64,000 bases of DNA from Lasiosphaeria ovina. Lineage: Eukaryota > Ascomycota > Sordariomycetes > Sordariales > Lasiosphaeriaceae. The stretch lies in contig JAULSN010000001.1 in NCBI GenBank assembly GCA_033439765.1, positions 2,170,001 through 2,234,000 of the forward strand, given 5' to 3'. Position numbers and translations under genes: made by a program. Below the pieces are notes generated by a model. That model made no database searches. It was not told the DNA's origin and was given only the letters and a program-made list of their open reading frames with translations. Below are positions 45,501 through 57,810 of the stretch, piece by piece; the stretch's first letter is position 1, and the number at the start of each line of letters is the position of its first letter.

Positions 45501-48200
45501 GGTTGGTTGCGGCCGAGGCGCAGGGGAATTGTTGGCGCGAGACAAGAGAAAAACGCCACTGGAGAGATCTGGGGAAGGTTACAGCAATGGAGCAGGGGGG
45601 GCTTGGTTAGGTGTGGTGGTGGTGTGTTCATCACTGGGAACAGCACAGTGGACGGACACCTTTCACGTTCCAGACTGAGATACTGTGTAGAGAGAGGTAA
45701 AAAGGTCACGGTTATTTCAGCCCTTTCCAATTTGAACCCTCCCGTCCCTGGGGCTTCAAGGGAACAATGATCAGTGAACCCCCTGTAAACAAGCCCCGTC
45801 CTTCGATGCCACATGGGCCAACTGGTCTACGTATAAACTCTGCGGTGTTTGGCACACTTCGTATGGGCAGACAAGATGTGAAAACGGTTTCCTCTTTTTG
45901 CTGAGCCGCTGAGCCACACTGGGAAAGCAAACACATAACAAAAAAGCGAACAAACGAACGAGAGAGCGCCGCAAGCCACCGCCGCCCCAAAAAAAGGTCC
46001 GTCCCGCAGTCCCGCCTCTTGGCTTGGCCGCCCCCTCCCCCATCCATCCTCCGACAATGCATTGGAGATGATCGCCGTGGCGTAGGGCAGACGGGCCACA
46101 GAAATGGGAAATCTCGGGTGGGATGATAAACGAAACATGACGTCTAATTTTAATGTTCGTCATCTTTTGGGTGTTTTTTTTTTGAAACACGAAACATTGT
46201 ACAGAGACAATTTTGGGAGGATATACTATGTCTTTCCAAGCTTAGGAGCCTGTTGCCTACAAATACGCGGATATCATTTCGAGACAGGAAGACCGAGACG
46301 AGACAGCGACACCTCTTTCTTCTCTTTCTGGCCGTTTTATATAGATGGGACCAGACCCGGCCGTCGGCCACCCCGAACACCGATCTGCAGAGACAAGAGA
46401 TGGTCGCCAGAGCAGGGAGGAAAGGGAAACGCGGGATGGGGAAACACTTATTATGGGCGGGCGTGCGGCGTCCCGGCCGGCTGGTTGAAATATCAGCTGC
46501 CTAATATGTCCACTCCGTTACCTTCTCTTCCAGCAGGGGTGATTGCTAGGTACCTAGGTTGGCTTGGCAGGTCTTCCCCCGTGGTTGGCTACGGTTGGTA
46601 ATAGAGTAATATCTTCGGTCTGACGGAGGATTGGGCGTTGGGGTCCTGCCTTTCATTTTGCTGTCTGTCCAGTCGGTCGGCCAGTCGGTACAGTAAGACG
46701 GGAGGAAGAGAGGTGCTGTCCAAGACTCGCAGTAGCGTCGGTTACCGGTACGCGCAGGTCGGCGTAGGCCTGCCAAGGTCAGCCCGGGTAGCAAGATGCC
46801 CGCCAGAGGACCCTGAACGGGCCGCCGCGCATCGGTTTGGAGAGGACAAGGAATACACAAAACTGTTCCTTTTGGTCTTTGGTAACTAGGTACACTCCCT
46901 CTTGACGGACTTGTAGCACCAAGGCACCTTACCTACCTGTCTGCATGTACAGAAGGGGTTGTAGGCAAGGTAGGGGTTTCTACTGACGGCCGGATCTCCA
47001 TCGCACACTGGATCCCGAGAGCTCCCGCCGGCAAACCCCAGCAAGCAAAATGCAATCGAGGGATCTCGGCATCTATAACCTAGGAAGGTTCGGGTCGTAG
47101 CTAAGAGAGTAGGTGAGCCCTTTTTAGGTTTTCGAAGCTGGTGGTGCCAAAGGACGAGTTGTCGTGTCTTGCCAACCAAAGCCCGGCCGTAGCCCGTGGT
47201 TCCATTGTCCCGATGAGTAGCTGTGTGTAGGTATGTACAAGTACCAAGCAAACAGCCCACGTCCCGTCCGGCCGCCCGGCCGGGTCAGAAGCATGGCGAA
47301 GCCATCACTTCCTTTCCACTCCACTTGTTCTCTCTGTAGGCCGGTCTATCGTAAAACCTTGAGGCTGTTGTCGAAGTTTGAGTCCGTAATTTGTTGCTGC
47401 GGCTGCGGCTGTGGCTGTGGTTGCTGATATCCCGAGTCTTCCTTCCCGTCGAATATTCAGGGCGAGGGAGTAAAGACAGACAGAGCTGGTCTCGGCCGGT
47501 TACCTAAGGTTGCTGTTGAAAGCTTAAAGGTCCAAGGGGGGAGGCAGCGCTTTCAAAGCCGGACAGGAGCTCGCCATGGGAAGCAGGCTAGGGGAGGTCG
47601 TTGCCGCAAGTTCAATGTAAATACCGAACCTGCACCTAAGGTACTTCGTGCCTTAGGTGCTTTCATGTGTAGGTGAGGTGTGGAGGAGGACGGACGGGAA
47701 TGGATGCACCTCACCCGCTGGCGCGCCTGACGGTGGGAGGCTCGGCAGGGTACATTTTGGGTGCTCACCGCATACATGTCCTGTGTGTACATACTTCCCG
47801 CCGCGTAGTGGGCCCGCGCCGGCTTAGGGTGCCGTGGTGGTGCTGCACAGCACCTGCACAGCACCAGACTGACGCGCGCAGCGAGGGAAGGAGTGCCCTC
47901 CCTCTACAGTCCACAGGGAAGGCGAGGTGGTGGAAACTGGAAGGAAGGAACCTTCACTGGAAGCGTGGACTGGGACTGGGACTAGGGGCCCGGCATGGCA
48001 TGGAAGCTTTTGGGCTTGGACTTTCCCCACCAATCCCTCCACTCGCCAGGCAAATTCTCGCTTTCTTCCAGGCCCCAGGAGCCCACGGGACGGGTCCTCG
48101 GCGCTTTCCCAGTTTCCAACTTGCTGCCCGCCCGCCCGCCCGCCCGCGCGCAGTAAGGCTCTGCTGCCTCGATTTTTTTTCCCTCTCGGCTTGCACACCA
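39575..48200. other. 8.6-kb stretch without a supported protein gene
   Basis: Apart from the ECM29 promoter at its left edge I find no frame with domains, coding bias and splice signals on either strand. Composition changes along it: 40-42 kb is AT-richer, and 43-48 kb is more GC-rich with many short direct motifs. Palindromes of the AAGGTACCTT/CTAGGTACCTAG kind recur (41858, 44925, 46546, 47632). It may hold non-coding transcripts or fast-evolving small genes that cannot be seen here. Confidence 0.45.
47632..47660. other. Perfect 10-bp hairpin of the CCTTAGGT motif
   Basis: GCACCTAAGG (47632-47641) and CCTTAGGTGC (47651-47660) are exact reverse complements around a 9-nt loop. The arms contain the CCTAAGG/CCTTAGG core that recurs in intergenic DNA of this window. 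No coding frame or T-tract suggests a terminator role. Confidence 0.7.
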
Positions 48201-51200
48201 CCTTCACTGCTTGCTTGCTTTGCTCCGCTCCACTGTCTCTGGCTTCTCTCTTTTCCCTTCTCTTTTTACTACCCCTCCACCCACGCACGCTGCTGTGCTT
48301 CCCTCTTGTTTCCCCCTTGCGTTTCCCCCTCTCGACCGTGTTGCTTTGCGAGTTCGAAAAACATCATTTCAAAAGCGTTGCCATTTTAGCCCGTCGTCGT
48401 CTCCTCGGGAACTTTTGTTTTGCGCGTTGACTGTCTCTCGTCCGCTGCTGTCCTGTCGTCGCCGCGCGCCCCTGTCTGTCCCTCCCACACACACACACGC
48501 AACAACGCACCCCCCCGACACACCTCCCGCTGGCACCGCCGCAGACCTTTGAGAAACACGACACGAGCTTCCGCATCACGCCTTAATTCGCGCGCCAGAC
48601 CTGCACCCGGTCCGGTTCCAGCCTCGCTTTTGGCCATTCTGTCTATCGAAACGAGGTTCCTTTTCTCTCACGACGTCACCGACCGCCGACAGTCCCTTCA
48701 GCTGCTTTTCGGAGTTCAAAAGTCGGGATTATCGGAGCTGTTCCTCAGAAGGCTTTGACCAGTTGCTTGCTTGAAAATTTGGACGGCTTGTCTTCGTTGC
48801 CTGGTGTTAATAAAGAGTGAGTAATGCGCCTCTGTTTGCGTTTGCCTGCCAGTGTTTTGCCCCCTTTTGCACCTGTCCGCGCTCGACCGATGCCATCCCG
48901 ACGGGAAGCCCTACACAGGACCATACGAAGCAGACATTCCGACAAGCTAGGCCTTGCGCGCGCGCGCTAAACCGCCTCAAAATTCGCCCTTTATGGCGCG
49001 GCTGCCCCGGATCGAGTGTTCATGGTCGAACTGGACGTCATGCGGTCGAATGCTTTGCTTTTCTCCGCCATTTCAAGATGGTGCGACCTTTGCGCCGGAG
49101 ATCCGAAGCTTGGAGCGAACCAGGCCGCGTTTCCTCCGAGGCTCTTCAGCTACCCGCCTTTGATTGTCTACCTCCTCGTTGACACCGTTCCACCGATACG
49201 TCTTGTCCTAGCGGCGCCGCACGATGCCTTGCCCGGAGGATTTGCTCGATGATCTACCGGCAGCGTTTGCCCCGAGATGCTCTGGACCTCGGCAAGAATA
49301 GTTGGAACACTTGAGAAGAGGTGGACACTGGAGGGAAGACTCATCCGGACGCGAGCACTGCGCCGAAGGAAAACCAGGCCGGCGGCCAATGAATACATTT
49401 ACTGCGAACGGGAACAGAGGCTTTGAGACGTCTGTGAGCCTTGTCGGACAAGTTGGGGCCAGCCTCGACAAGCTGGAAAACCACGCGACCTTGGTTTTTT
49501 CCACCACCCTCCAAGGATCCGCGACCCCCATCACCCCCGGCATCTGTCCCTACCTGGTGTGGCAGAGCTCTGGCTTTTAGATTTGTCGGCGTCTTAAATA
49601 GGGTGGGAGCTGGCTGGGGAACTACCGAGATTTGGGTATTGGGCAAGGTTATGGCACGGCTTGGGACATCGCCCAGGACAGTAAACCCCCAGCCAACCTC
49701 GCAGCCATCCTTGGTGCCCTGGTGCCGTCTAGCGGAATTCTCATGTCGCCGACTGCTACCCCGGCCTGTTTCCGATCCGTGGTGTTTACTCTTTCCTGAA
49801 TCTTCAACCAAGCCGAAGGGAACACTAATCCAAGCTTCGCGACCCCGGAAATTAAAGCTTTTCTGCTCTCCCAGAAAAAACACTACCACGACAGCTACAG
49901 ACGGTCGAAGCAAAGCTGGATCTCACCAAGGCTCGGGGGCTGTGGCGTTGGGTAGCATGGTCTCTTTTCTGCACGTTGGATGTCTTGAACAGCTCCCATG
50001 AACCCACGATCCCCTCGGAGATTAGAGCACAGAAGTCCACTGCCAATGTGTATTTGTTGGATTTCGGAGCCGGTTGCTGGGCCTTGTCTGGAGCGGACGG
50101 ACGGATTCCTACGATTTACTGGCGGACCCGTGGTCGACTGTGATGACATGGCTTGGCAGCGACCTCACCGAAAGACTCCTGAACTGTTGCCAAGTGGCCC
50201 CGAAGACGTCTTCTCGTATTTCTGAGTGTAGTAACTGACTTGGAGGCCGTCTAGTTTATCATCTGATACCGGTGTTCCTCCTTCGATACCTTCCATCTTC
50301 ACAGCATCTCGGGTCCTTTTGGAGCGGCAATAGTCCTTCAGGTTGATCTGGTTTCAGAACAGCTTGGCTTTGCCCCTTTGCAGTCTCAGTCCTGCCTTCT
50401 TCCGGTCGCTATCTACACAAACCTATCGAACACGCAGGTTTATGCTAGCATCTTCGACGGCTCTTGATTGGGGTTTTTGAGTTTCAAGGCGTGAGGCGTC
50501 CCTGTCATCAACAGTCCTGCTTCGGATCTGGATACGATCTTCATCTTGATCGCAACGTACTAGTCGTGATCAGGCGTCTTGAAAATCGGTCGCTGCATTT
50601 CCCGGTTTCGATCAGTAAGTCGATGCATTTTGTTCTTTTCTCCTTGGTGTTTGCTGCGCCGCTCGGAGGCATGACGACCTGGAGGTCCGAAGAGTGGAGG
50701 CCCGAAGGTGAACCGCACCGCTGTCTTCTCAAGCGGTATCTTTTACCTTGGTCTCGTTGTGATTGGGGCCGCTGAGATGCTCCGTTGAATCGTCTTCGGA
50801 GGCTCCTACTGGGCACCATTGTGTAGCCCCTGACGCGCTGAGAACTGGTTTTTTTACCCCTCTGTACCTTTTGCCTCTGTTCCGCGCCCTATATCTTTCT
50901 GCAGTCTTCCGTTGAGCACGGCAGTCTTGCTAACTATGTGTTTAAGCCTTTCATCTTTGGGGTAGGCTGCTTTACCAACCATCCTCTACTCGCCGTATTT
51001 GTCGTACCTTTTGATACCATTTGGCGAAAATACTCGACTCCAAGTAAGCCTACAATCTGTCCAGTCTCTCTTTTGCTCTGATTTCTTTTGGCCGACGTTT
51101 CGTTGGAACGAAATAAAAGCTCGCCCTTGTCATTATACACACCGAGCGCATCAAGTGTGGCTCATGGTTGGCGACGGCATGGCTGTTGTAGGCAAGCTGC

Positions 51201-52866
51201 TATTGTAGTGGTTTTGCGTTCAGGGGTGCACGCAGCTTTTCAGTGAGCATCACAAGCCACGTTCCTACTTTGCAGGCTTGTTGGTGTGGCTTGTGCTTCG
51301 CAACTTAATCTTGTTCAGATACCCCATCACGTTCAGGTTCAAGCTCGGGTGGAAGATATGGTGCTCGGCTTTATCTATGTGACGAAACTTTGGCTTAATT
51401 GCATTACTAACAATCTTTACCAGATCGTCCTTCGGTTTCTGCTCTCGACCGATTCTAAGACTCAGGTGTGTTTATTCTTTTCCTAACCGAAACACCCTCT
51501 TTTTAGTGTTTGTTCCCAAACTCTTTCGGTATACTGTGGTGTTCTTTCCTCGCTGGGCCTCTTTAAACAACAGCCTTGTATCATGCACGGGAGAAGGCTG
51601 CGCAAGAGTCACATGGCGGAGTGTTGCCCTCAACGCAGCCTACAAATAATCCCTTCTTCACCGGTCCAAAAATAACGCTCTCCCAACACCTTTTGTCGCA
51701 CCACCATTTGGTTTCCAGCTTGGCAATTTCAGCACTAATGCTTTCTAGGTCATCTCTTCTGCGTCTTTAATCAAATTTCGATTATTTAAGTAAGTGGTGA
51801 TATAACTCCTCAACGTCTTTGCATGTTTTTGTGCTTTTTTTACCTCTCCTGTCTTTATTTTCGCCTGTCTTGTTCTTGATGAGCGTTTAATGGTAGTCAA
51901 AAAAGCCGTTGCTTCTCTTGACTTTTACGAGTTCTAGCCAGTGCTTGACTAGTCGTCAAGAGCCAGTCGGCGCAACAGCAGCGCTGATCAGTTACGCGCC
52001 TCTCGCAATGCGTCTTGGCTTTATCACATCCCCGGCCCTTGTTACCGTTCAAGTCTTGTTTTTCTTTAATGTTCAACCAGCCAGCCACAAACCTAGGTCC
52101 TCAGCCGGGCCGAGCGTGCGTTTTCTCCAAAGGTTGTTTAGCCGGGTGACAGGGACCTCGGTAGTACCTTGGCTTTCTTGTCGCCTCAGACGGGCGTGTG
52201 GCTTGCATGTCGTTGAGCAGCCTCGGTTGCGTGTTCGGTTATGTTCAGCTCGAAGTAGTCTTCAAGTGTAAACATGTTGTTCCTTTCGTGTGGTAGATGG
52301 CAAGTTGCTCTCGGGGGCGGGGGCCTCGTACTGGGGAGTGGGCGTGGTAAATGGTCTCGGTCGGCACAGGGCGTAGCTGTTGTTCGTGGAGCTAACCGCG
52401 AGCAGTCCGACAGCTCTTGGAGTGATTCTTGTCTTCGTTCGTCTTTGATCAAGCGCAGTAAGTACTCCCGTTTCGTTTAGACGCGTGCCTCGCTCCAGAC
52501 AATGGGTGGGTGGCTCGAAACTGCTAGCAGGTTTATTTCTTTCCCATATTGCCTCTCTCATCTCCCCCCCTCTGTCCTCTAAGTTTAGGGGAGTCAAGAA
52601 CAAGCACAGCCTGGAAAAGCAGAGAGAGTTTGCAGTGCAAAAGGAAAGGGCGGGGCCCACTCTTGACGGGCTTTGAATTCCGCCAAGCTTTTTCCCTTTT
52701 GCACACAACACCGCAGTCCTTCCTTCCCTCCGTTCGTTCTTCCTTTCGCACCTCTACTCAGCTGCACTTCTTCCTCGACCAGCATCCATACTATCTCAAA
52801 ATCATTAGCGTACTTCACCCATCACGGCACATTCTAACATTCTCACGCACCGGCAGCATTTCCGCG
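48201..52866 (+). promoter_or_regulatory. Putative long transcribed leader or lncRNA upstream of the RRM gene
   Basis: From about 48.2 kb the + strand becomes CT-rich like a fungal start region and stays free of conserved coding frames up to the RRM gene at 52867. Strong donor-like GTAAGT/GTGAGT/GTAAGC sites occur at 48827, 50615, 51044, 51790 and 52458, and a near-ideal branch plus acceptor (TTACTAAC ... TTTACCAG) lies at 51405-51423. This fits a spliced 5' leader or an upstream non-coding RNA on the same strand. No transcript evidence is available, and chance occurrence of single sites cannot be excluded. Confidence 0.35.
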
Positions 52867-54703
52867 ATGGCTGAATATACCGCTCCCGGTGCCCCCGGCA
52901 CTTCCAACAATGGACCCATGAACGGCTCGTCCGAGTCAAACTTCCCCGCCGGCGGAGGCATGCCTGCCACTAGCGACGCTGCGAAGACGCTCTGGTAAGT
53001 CATCCGTCCCTCTGCATGTACATGTCGGCTTGCTTCATGACCGCGGCGTCTAACTGACCTCGACAGGATGGGTGAGATGGAGGGTTGGATGGACGAGTCT
53101 TTCATCAAGAATGTCTTTTCCACCTGCCTCGGCGAGACCGTCCAAGTCAAGGTGATCCGCGACCGCAACTCTGGGTATGTTCCTTGTTCCTGTTTTCTTT
53201 TTGTACCTCGTCCTTTCTTCCTACTATTCGGATGTCCACTTGGCACTGCGTTTTAACCCCTCGGACCTGTCTTCTCTTTGCACCTCGTCCTTTCTCTTTA
53301 CTTCTTTCCCCTCCCGCTGTCCCCCTATCTTGACTCTCTCTTGTTTTTACCCTCTATACTCTTCCTGTTTTGCCTTGCTACGCGGCTGCTTCTGGATACC
53401 GCTCTTCGTTTTGTCTCAGCCGCCGCCCCTCTCTAGTTCAACATCTTGCTCTCGCATCGTAGAGTCTGAAGCTGTTGGGTCTTTCAACCTGGGCTTGATA
53501 AAGCTAACTTTTCAAAGCAATGCCGGATACTGTTTCATCGAATTCAACACTCCCGAGGGTGCCCAGAAGGCACTGGCCCTGAATGGAACCCAAGTGCCCA
53601 ACTCGGCACGCGTTTTCAAGTTGAACTGGGCTTCCGGAGGAGGCTTGGTTGACCGCCGGTAAGTCTACCTCTTCCCCGCCCGTCCCCTGTAGTCTCGGGC
53701 TGACAATTGTATACAGCGATGACCGTGGTCCCGAGTTTTCCATCTTCGTTGGCGATTTGGGCCCAGAGGTCAACGAGTTTGTCCTCGTCTCGCTGTTCCA
53801 GTCTCGCTTCCCCTCGTGCAAATCAGCCAAGATCATGACGGACGCTATGACCGGACAGTCGCGTGGTTATGGCTTCGTGCGCTTTGCGGAGGAGTCTGAC
53901 CAGCAACGTGCCCTCGTTGAGATGCAGGGCGTTTACTGTGGAAACCGTCCCATGCGCATTTCGACTGCGACCCCCAAGACCCGGTTTGTTCTTGTCCCTC
54001 TGCATATACTGTTGGCTTTGCTAACCATTAATAGGTCGCATCAATATGGTCACGGCGGTCAGGGCGGCAACCAGGTGATGCCCCCTGTTGCCGGCAACCC
54101 TGCTGGCCCCATGGGCTGGGGCGTGCCTCAATACTATAACCAGGGAACCTTCAACCCCATGCAGCCGATGAACCAGTTCACGGACCCAAACAACACGACC
54201 GTCTTTGTTGGCGGTCTCTCGGGCTACGTGACCGAGGACGAGCTTAGATCCTTCTTCCAGGGGTTTGGGGAGATAACATATGTCAAAATCCCTCCCGGCA
54301 AGGGCTGCGGCTTCGTCCAGTTTGTCCACCGCCATGCCGCCGAAATGGCCATCAACCAGATGCAGGGATATCCCATCGGCAACTCGCGCGTCCGCCTGTC
54401 CTGGGGCCGATCCCAGAACAACTCGGGTGTTGGCACCCCCTATCGTCCGGCCCCTCCCCCGCCGCACTATATGAACGTCAACATGGCTCCTCCTCACGGC
54501 CAGGGACCTCCGGGTCCTTACGGACCCCAGCACTTTGGTGGTAACCCGTCCCAGGGCCCCCCGCCTGGCGGCATGCAGGTACGGTGGACTCGTACAGTCA
54601 TATCTCCTACTCCCACCATCCCCCCTACCTTCCTGTCTGGGAGCAGTCAGAGAAGCAGAAGAAATTGGGGCCGAAAGGGTCAGTCGAAAAAAGACAAGGC
54701 TAA
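52867..54703 (+). CDS. RNA-binding protein with three RRMs (NAM8/Csx1/TIA-1-like)
   Basis: Exons 52867-52994, 53067-53174, 53518-53658, 53717-53983 and 54035-54578 join in frame. A last exon (54647-54703, after GTACGG...GAGCAG) gives 414 residues, while reading through instead ends at 54716. RRM1 (about 41-125) opens TLWMGEMEGWMDE, the variant typical of Nam8/Ngr1/Csx1 proteins, with GYCFIEF as RNP1. RRM2 (133-212) has SIFVGDL and GYGFVRF. RRM3 (271-340) has VFVGGL and CGFVQF. A Gly/Pro-rich linker and tail surround RRM3. Relatives act in U1 snRNP-dependent splicing of weak donors or in mRNA turnover and stress granules. Intron 2 is 343 nt and pyrimidine-rich, far longer than the others (41-72 nt), and ends in the uncommon AAAG. 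It could be a site of regulated splicing. The C-terminal exon is uncertain. Confidence 0.9.
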
Positions 54704-57400
54704 CCACGGCATCTAGTAACTGTACTCTTTGTTTGCGATCGGGAAAATTGCATGGAGTTCGGAGCAGGGCGTCCCCGGAGACTTAAAACTGCCTTTCACT
54801 GCAGGGATTGGTGTTTTTCTTTTCCCAATCATTTTCCCGAAACCAAGTCCAGCTTTATTTGCAGCATCTCACGGCGTCTTTCCTTTCGACCTCTGGGCCT
54901 TGATCACATGGTTCTTCACCGGCGCTCTAAACGAATCTTCCGAAATAACAACTACAACGGGGAATGAGAAAGGAAAGGAATGACGAGTGGCAGGCGCTGA
55001 GATTTTCCCTTTTGTCTTTGCTTTGCGTTTTGCTTCTTCACCAGATACATTCATTCTGAACCGCAGACGGGCATTCATCCCCCTTTTAGTCTGCCACACA
55101 ACCTGAGGTTTTCAACGGGGGACTATTTCCTTATCCTCCCATCTTCACGGACCGAAGATATCTTGATAGATTCTTCGTCATACGGCTATTTGGTCATGGA
55201 GAGCGCTAGAACAGCGGCTCCTCTTCACTGAGGGATTGTTTTGCTCTAGCACATCACCTGACCCGGCAAGTCGGCTCCTCTTCGTTGAGGGGTCGTACCT
55301 TGCCTCTAGCACGTTACTTTATTCAGCAATGCTATCTGGTTCGCGTCTATGCTCCTTCGTCCCCGCCCCTAATCTTCCTCGCGTGCTTCTGCTGTCTTGC
55401 ACGCTTGGCGGTCTTTTGGATATTGCACGCCTCTGTTTGCCTTGCCTTGCCTTGCCTTGCCTTGCCTTGTGCTTTGTGAGTTTCGTGAATTGGGTTAGGA
55501 GTTGTCATGTCTGGCCTTGCTCGAGCTTGCTGTCCCCCTAGATTCGTCCCTTGACAGACTGGTTATGTGGTTTAGGTGGCTGATGGTTCTTTAAAAGATG
55601 GCGGCAAACTGGAGGACTTTTTGTATTTTGTTGCTGCCGCGGAAGCTGTCTTGTCTGGCTTGGATTTTTACGGCTTCTTGACTTGGCCGGCTACGCTGTT
55701 ATTTTATCCATGGATCTCCCCTGGTTAGGTATTCTGCTTCTTTCTGTTCTTAGGTACCTGTCTACCTGTCTACCTGTCTAGTCTACCTAGCGTGCTAGTT
55801 TGCTTGCTTGCTTGCTTGCCTGTCTACTGTAGGCAATCACCAAGTTGCGTTTGAGGAACTGAGGGGAGGGAACGAGAGACTGGTTGGGATTGGGCATGTT
55901 CTTGTTCTGGTAGCTTTCTCGTTCTCTAGGTTATGTTTTGTAACTGGTCTGGGGGTTCTACGGTGTGTTTACCTGCCTCCCTCCTTAACCTGCCTCCTTA
56001 ACCTACCTCTTTGTCTGCTTGCCTGCTTGCTTATTTTTGTATGCATCTGCTCGTGCCACCCGCTCGTGTTCCTCGTTTACTTTTCTCCCTTTCCCGTTGT
56101 CTGCCTTTGTATGTCTGCTGGGGCTAGTTGCGTGTGTGTGTATGGAGGATACCTACTTTACTCGGTGCTTGTCGGTTTGCAACTGATCTCGCAAGCTTTG
56201 TGTCCTGACCTGATCGGCCTGCAGCTTCTCTCTGTTATCTGCCTTGTCTTGTCGATGTAGTCTGCTTAGTTAGTTACCTCCCTGCAAGCTTCTCTTTCCT
56301 TCGCTCGGCTACTTGTTCCGTTTGTTTCCTGCTCCTTTCTTTCTCGCCTCCTTCTGGTAGACGAGTTGCGTGTTCTGTTTCAACGCGGCTGTAGTTCTTC
56401 TCCTCCTCTTCCTGTTCTCTATGAGACCCACGTTTACTGTGGCTTGGCTATTCGCTTCGGTCGGCCTAGTCTAGGGCTCTGCTTTGGCTCTCTTATTTTT
56501 TTTTTGATATGTTCTGTCAACCCAAGTCGAGACCGGCGGCGTGCTGTTTATCCCTGGAACTCTTCGTTTAGCGGCAACCCCTATCTGTCTTTGCCTGTGC
56601 TCTTGTTGCCGGTTGTACCGCTACACTGCCACACAAACCGGGCATCTTTGCTTGAGAGCCTGGGCAGCAGCAGCAACCTCCACAGCGGTGTTCAGGGGAG
56701 CTCGCCTCGTTTGATCTCTCTTGTTTCTCGACGTCTGCTTCGGCCGGGCGAGATAGCTGGTAGGGTATGATGGCGTGGTGCTTGTCCGCCTGCTTCTTGG
56801 CCTGTGTGCGATGTTCTGCCTTTGTCTCTTGTGTTCTTCTTTTCCTTCGCTCTCCCATGTTCTGGTTGGCACGGGTCCGTTCTTCTATTCCTCTGTGTGC
56901 TGTTGTCAGCCTCATCTTTGAGCTTGGTATATGTTCCATCGAGATTTATCTTTCCTTTTCTCAGCGTGATGCTCTTTTTGTCCTGTAGTCTCTTCTTCCT
57001 TTCTTGCTTTGGCTTATTTGTCGATGTGGCGGCTGGCGAGAGCTTCGGCCGTTAGCAATGGATGTCTTTTTTTCGTTCACAGTAGCCGTGAATTATAAGG
57101 GTCTTATGTGTACGATACGGCATCCTTTGCCGTTCTCACTGAATCGCGCTGGGGATACACTTTCACTGTTATCTCCGTTTCGTTTCTTGTGGCTAGCTTC
57201 GATCCTTTTTTGTCTCGTTATAAGTCGGGAAGGGCTTCTCTCGTTTGGCGGCTAGGTGGTCTCTCGGTCGGCGGGTTTGTCCGTTTTGCATTGCTCGTGT
57301 TTCTCTCTGGGCCCCTTTTCTAGTGACACACGTATTAGCAATCTTTTCGTCAAAGGGCTGCTGCGGTTTAATTAGCTGTTGAAAAATAGCCACCCTAACG
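54704..57400 (+). other. Pyrimidine-biased downstream region (3' UTR or non-coding)
   Basis: The + strand is markedly rich in T and C and poor in purines for about 2.7 kb, with short tandem units (CTTGCCTTGCC at 55437-55467, CTTGCTTGC near 55800, TACCTGTCTACCTGTC at about 55752-55790). Open frames exist on the + strand only because purine-rich stops are rare, and they encode Leu/Cys/Ser-rich nonsense. The bias ends sharply near 57.4 kb. It may be a long 3' UTR or a separate non-coding transcript. Confidence 0.4.
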
Positions 57401-57810
57401 TCTGTGCTGTCGTATGGAGATTAGGTACATACAACTTCATGTTGGTTGCGGCCTGGCTGAAATTAGAGCCAAAGTGTGAGCGAGGAACAAGCTTAAACTT
57501 TCTGCGGCCGCCGAATGAGGACGCACATAGCCCACACTACCTGCGCCAAGGACACTCGAAGCGGGAATCGCCCCTGCTCCCCATTAGGCGACCGCTCGGG
57601 TGTCGGTATAGACCACTGTCCACGCGAGGAGCGGTTGTAAGCAGCTATCAGCTGCCCATTATCCCCATGATGGCGTCGTCCTTGGGAGGGGTAAAAGTTC
57701 TAGTATTCGTGCGAGGATCTCAATCTTGAGGCAGATTGTGGCTAAAACCTCGGCTCTTTTCTCAAGGCGGACAAGATGTGGTGTTTTCCCTGGGCGGCCG
57801 TAAAGAACAG

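Noticed and set aside
47673..48389. 238-codon plus-strand frame
   Set aside because: Composition follows the local CT bias, there is no domain or splice context, and it ends in the putative leader region.
54021..54707. 228-codon minus-strand frame opposite the RRM gene
   Set aside because: It is antisense to exon 5 of the RRM gene, which has clear RNP motifs and splice sites.
55236..57323. Series of Leu/Cys/Ser-rich plus-strand open frames
   Set aside because: They arise from purine scarcity, which removes stop codons. There is no start context, domain or conserved splice pattern.
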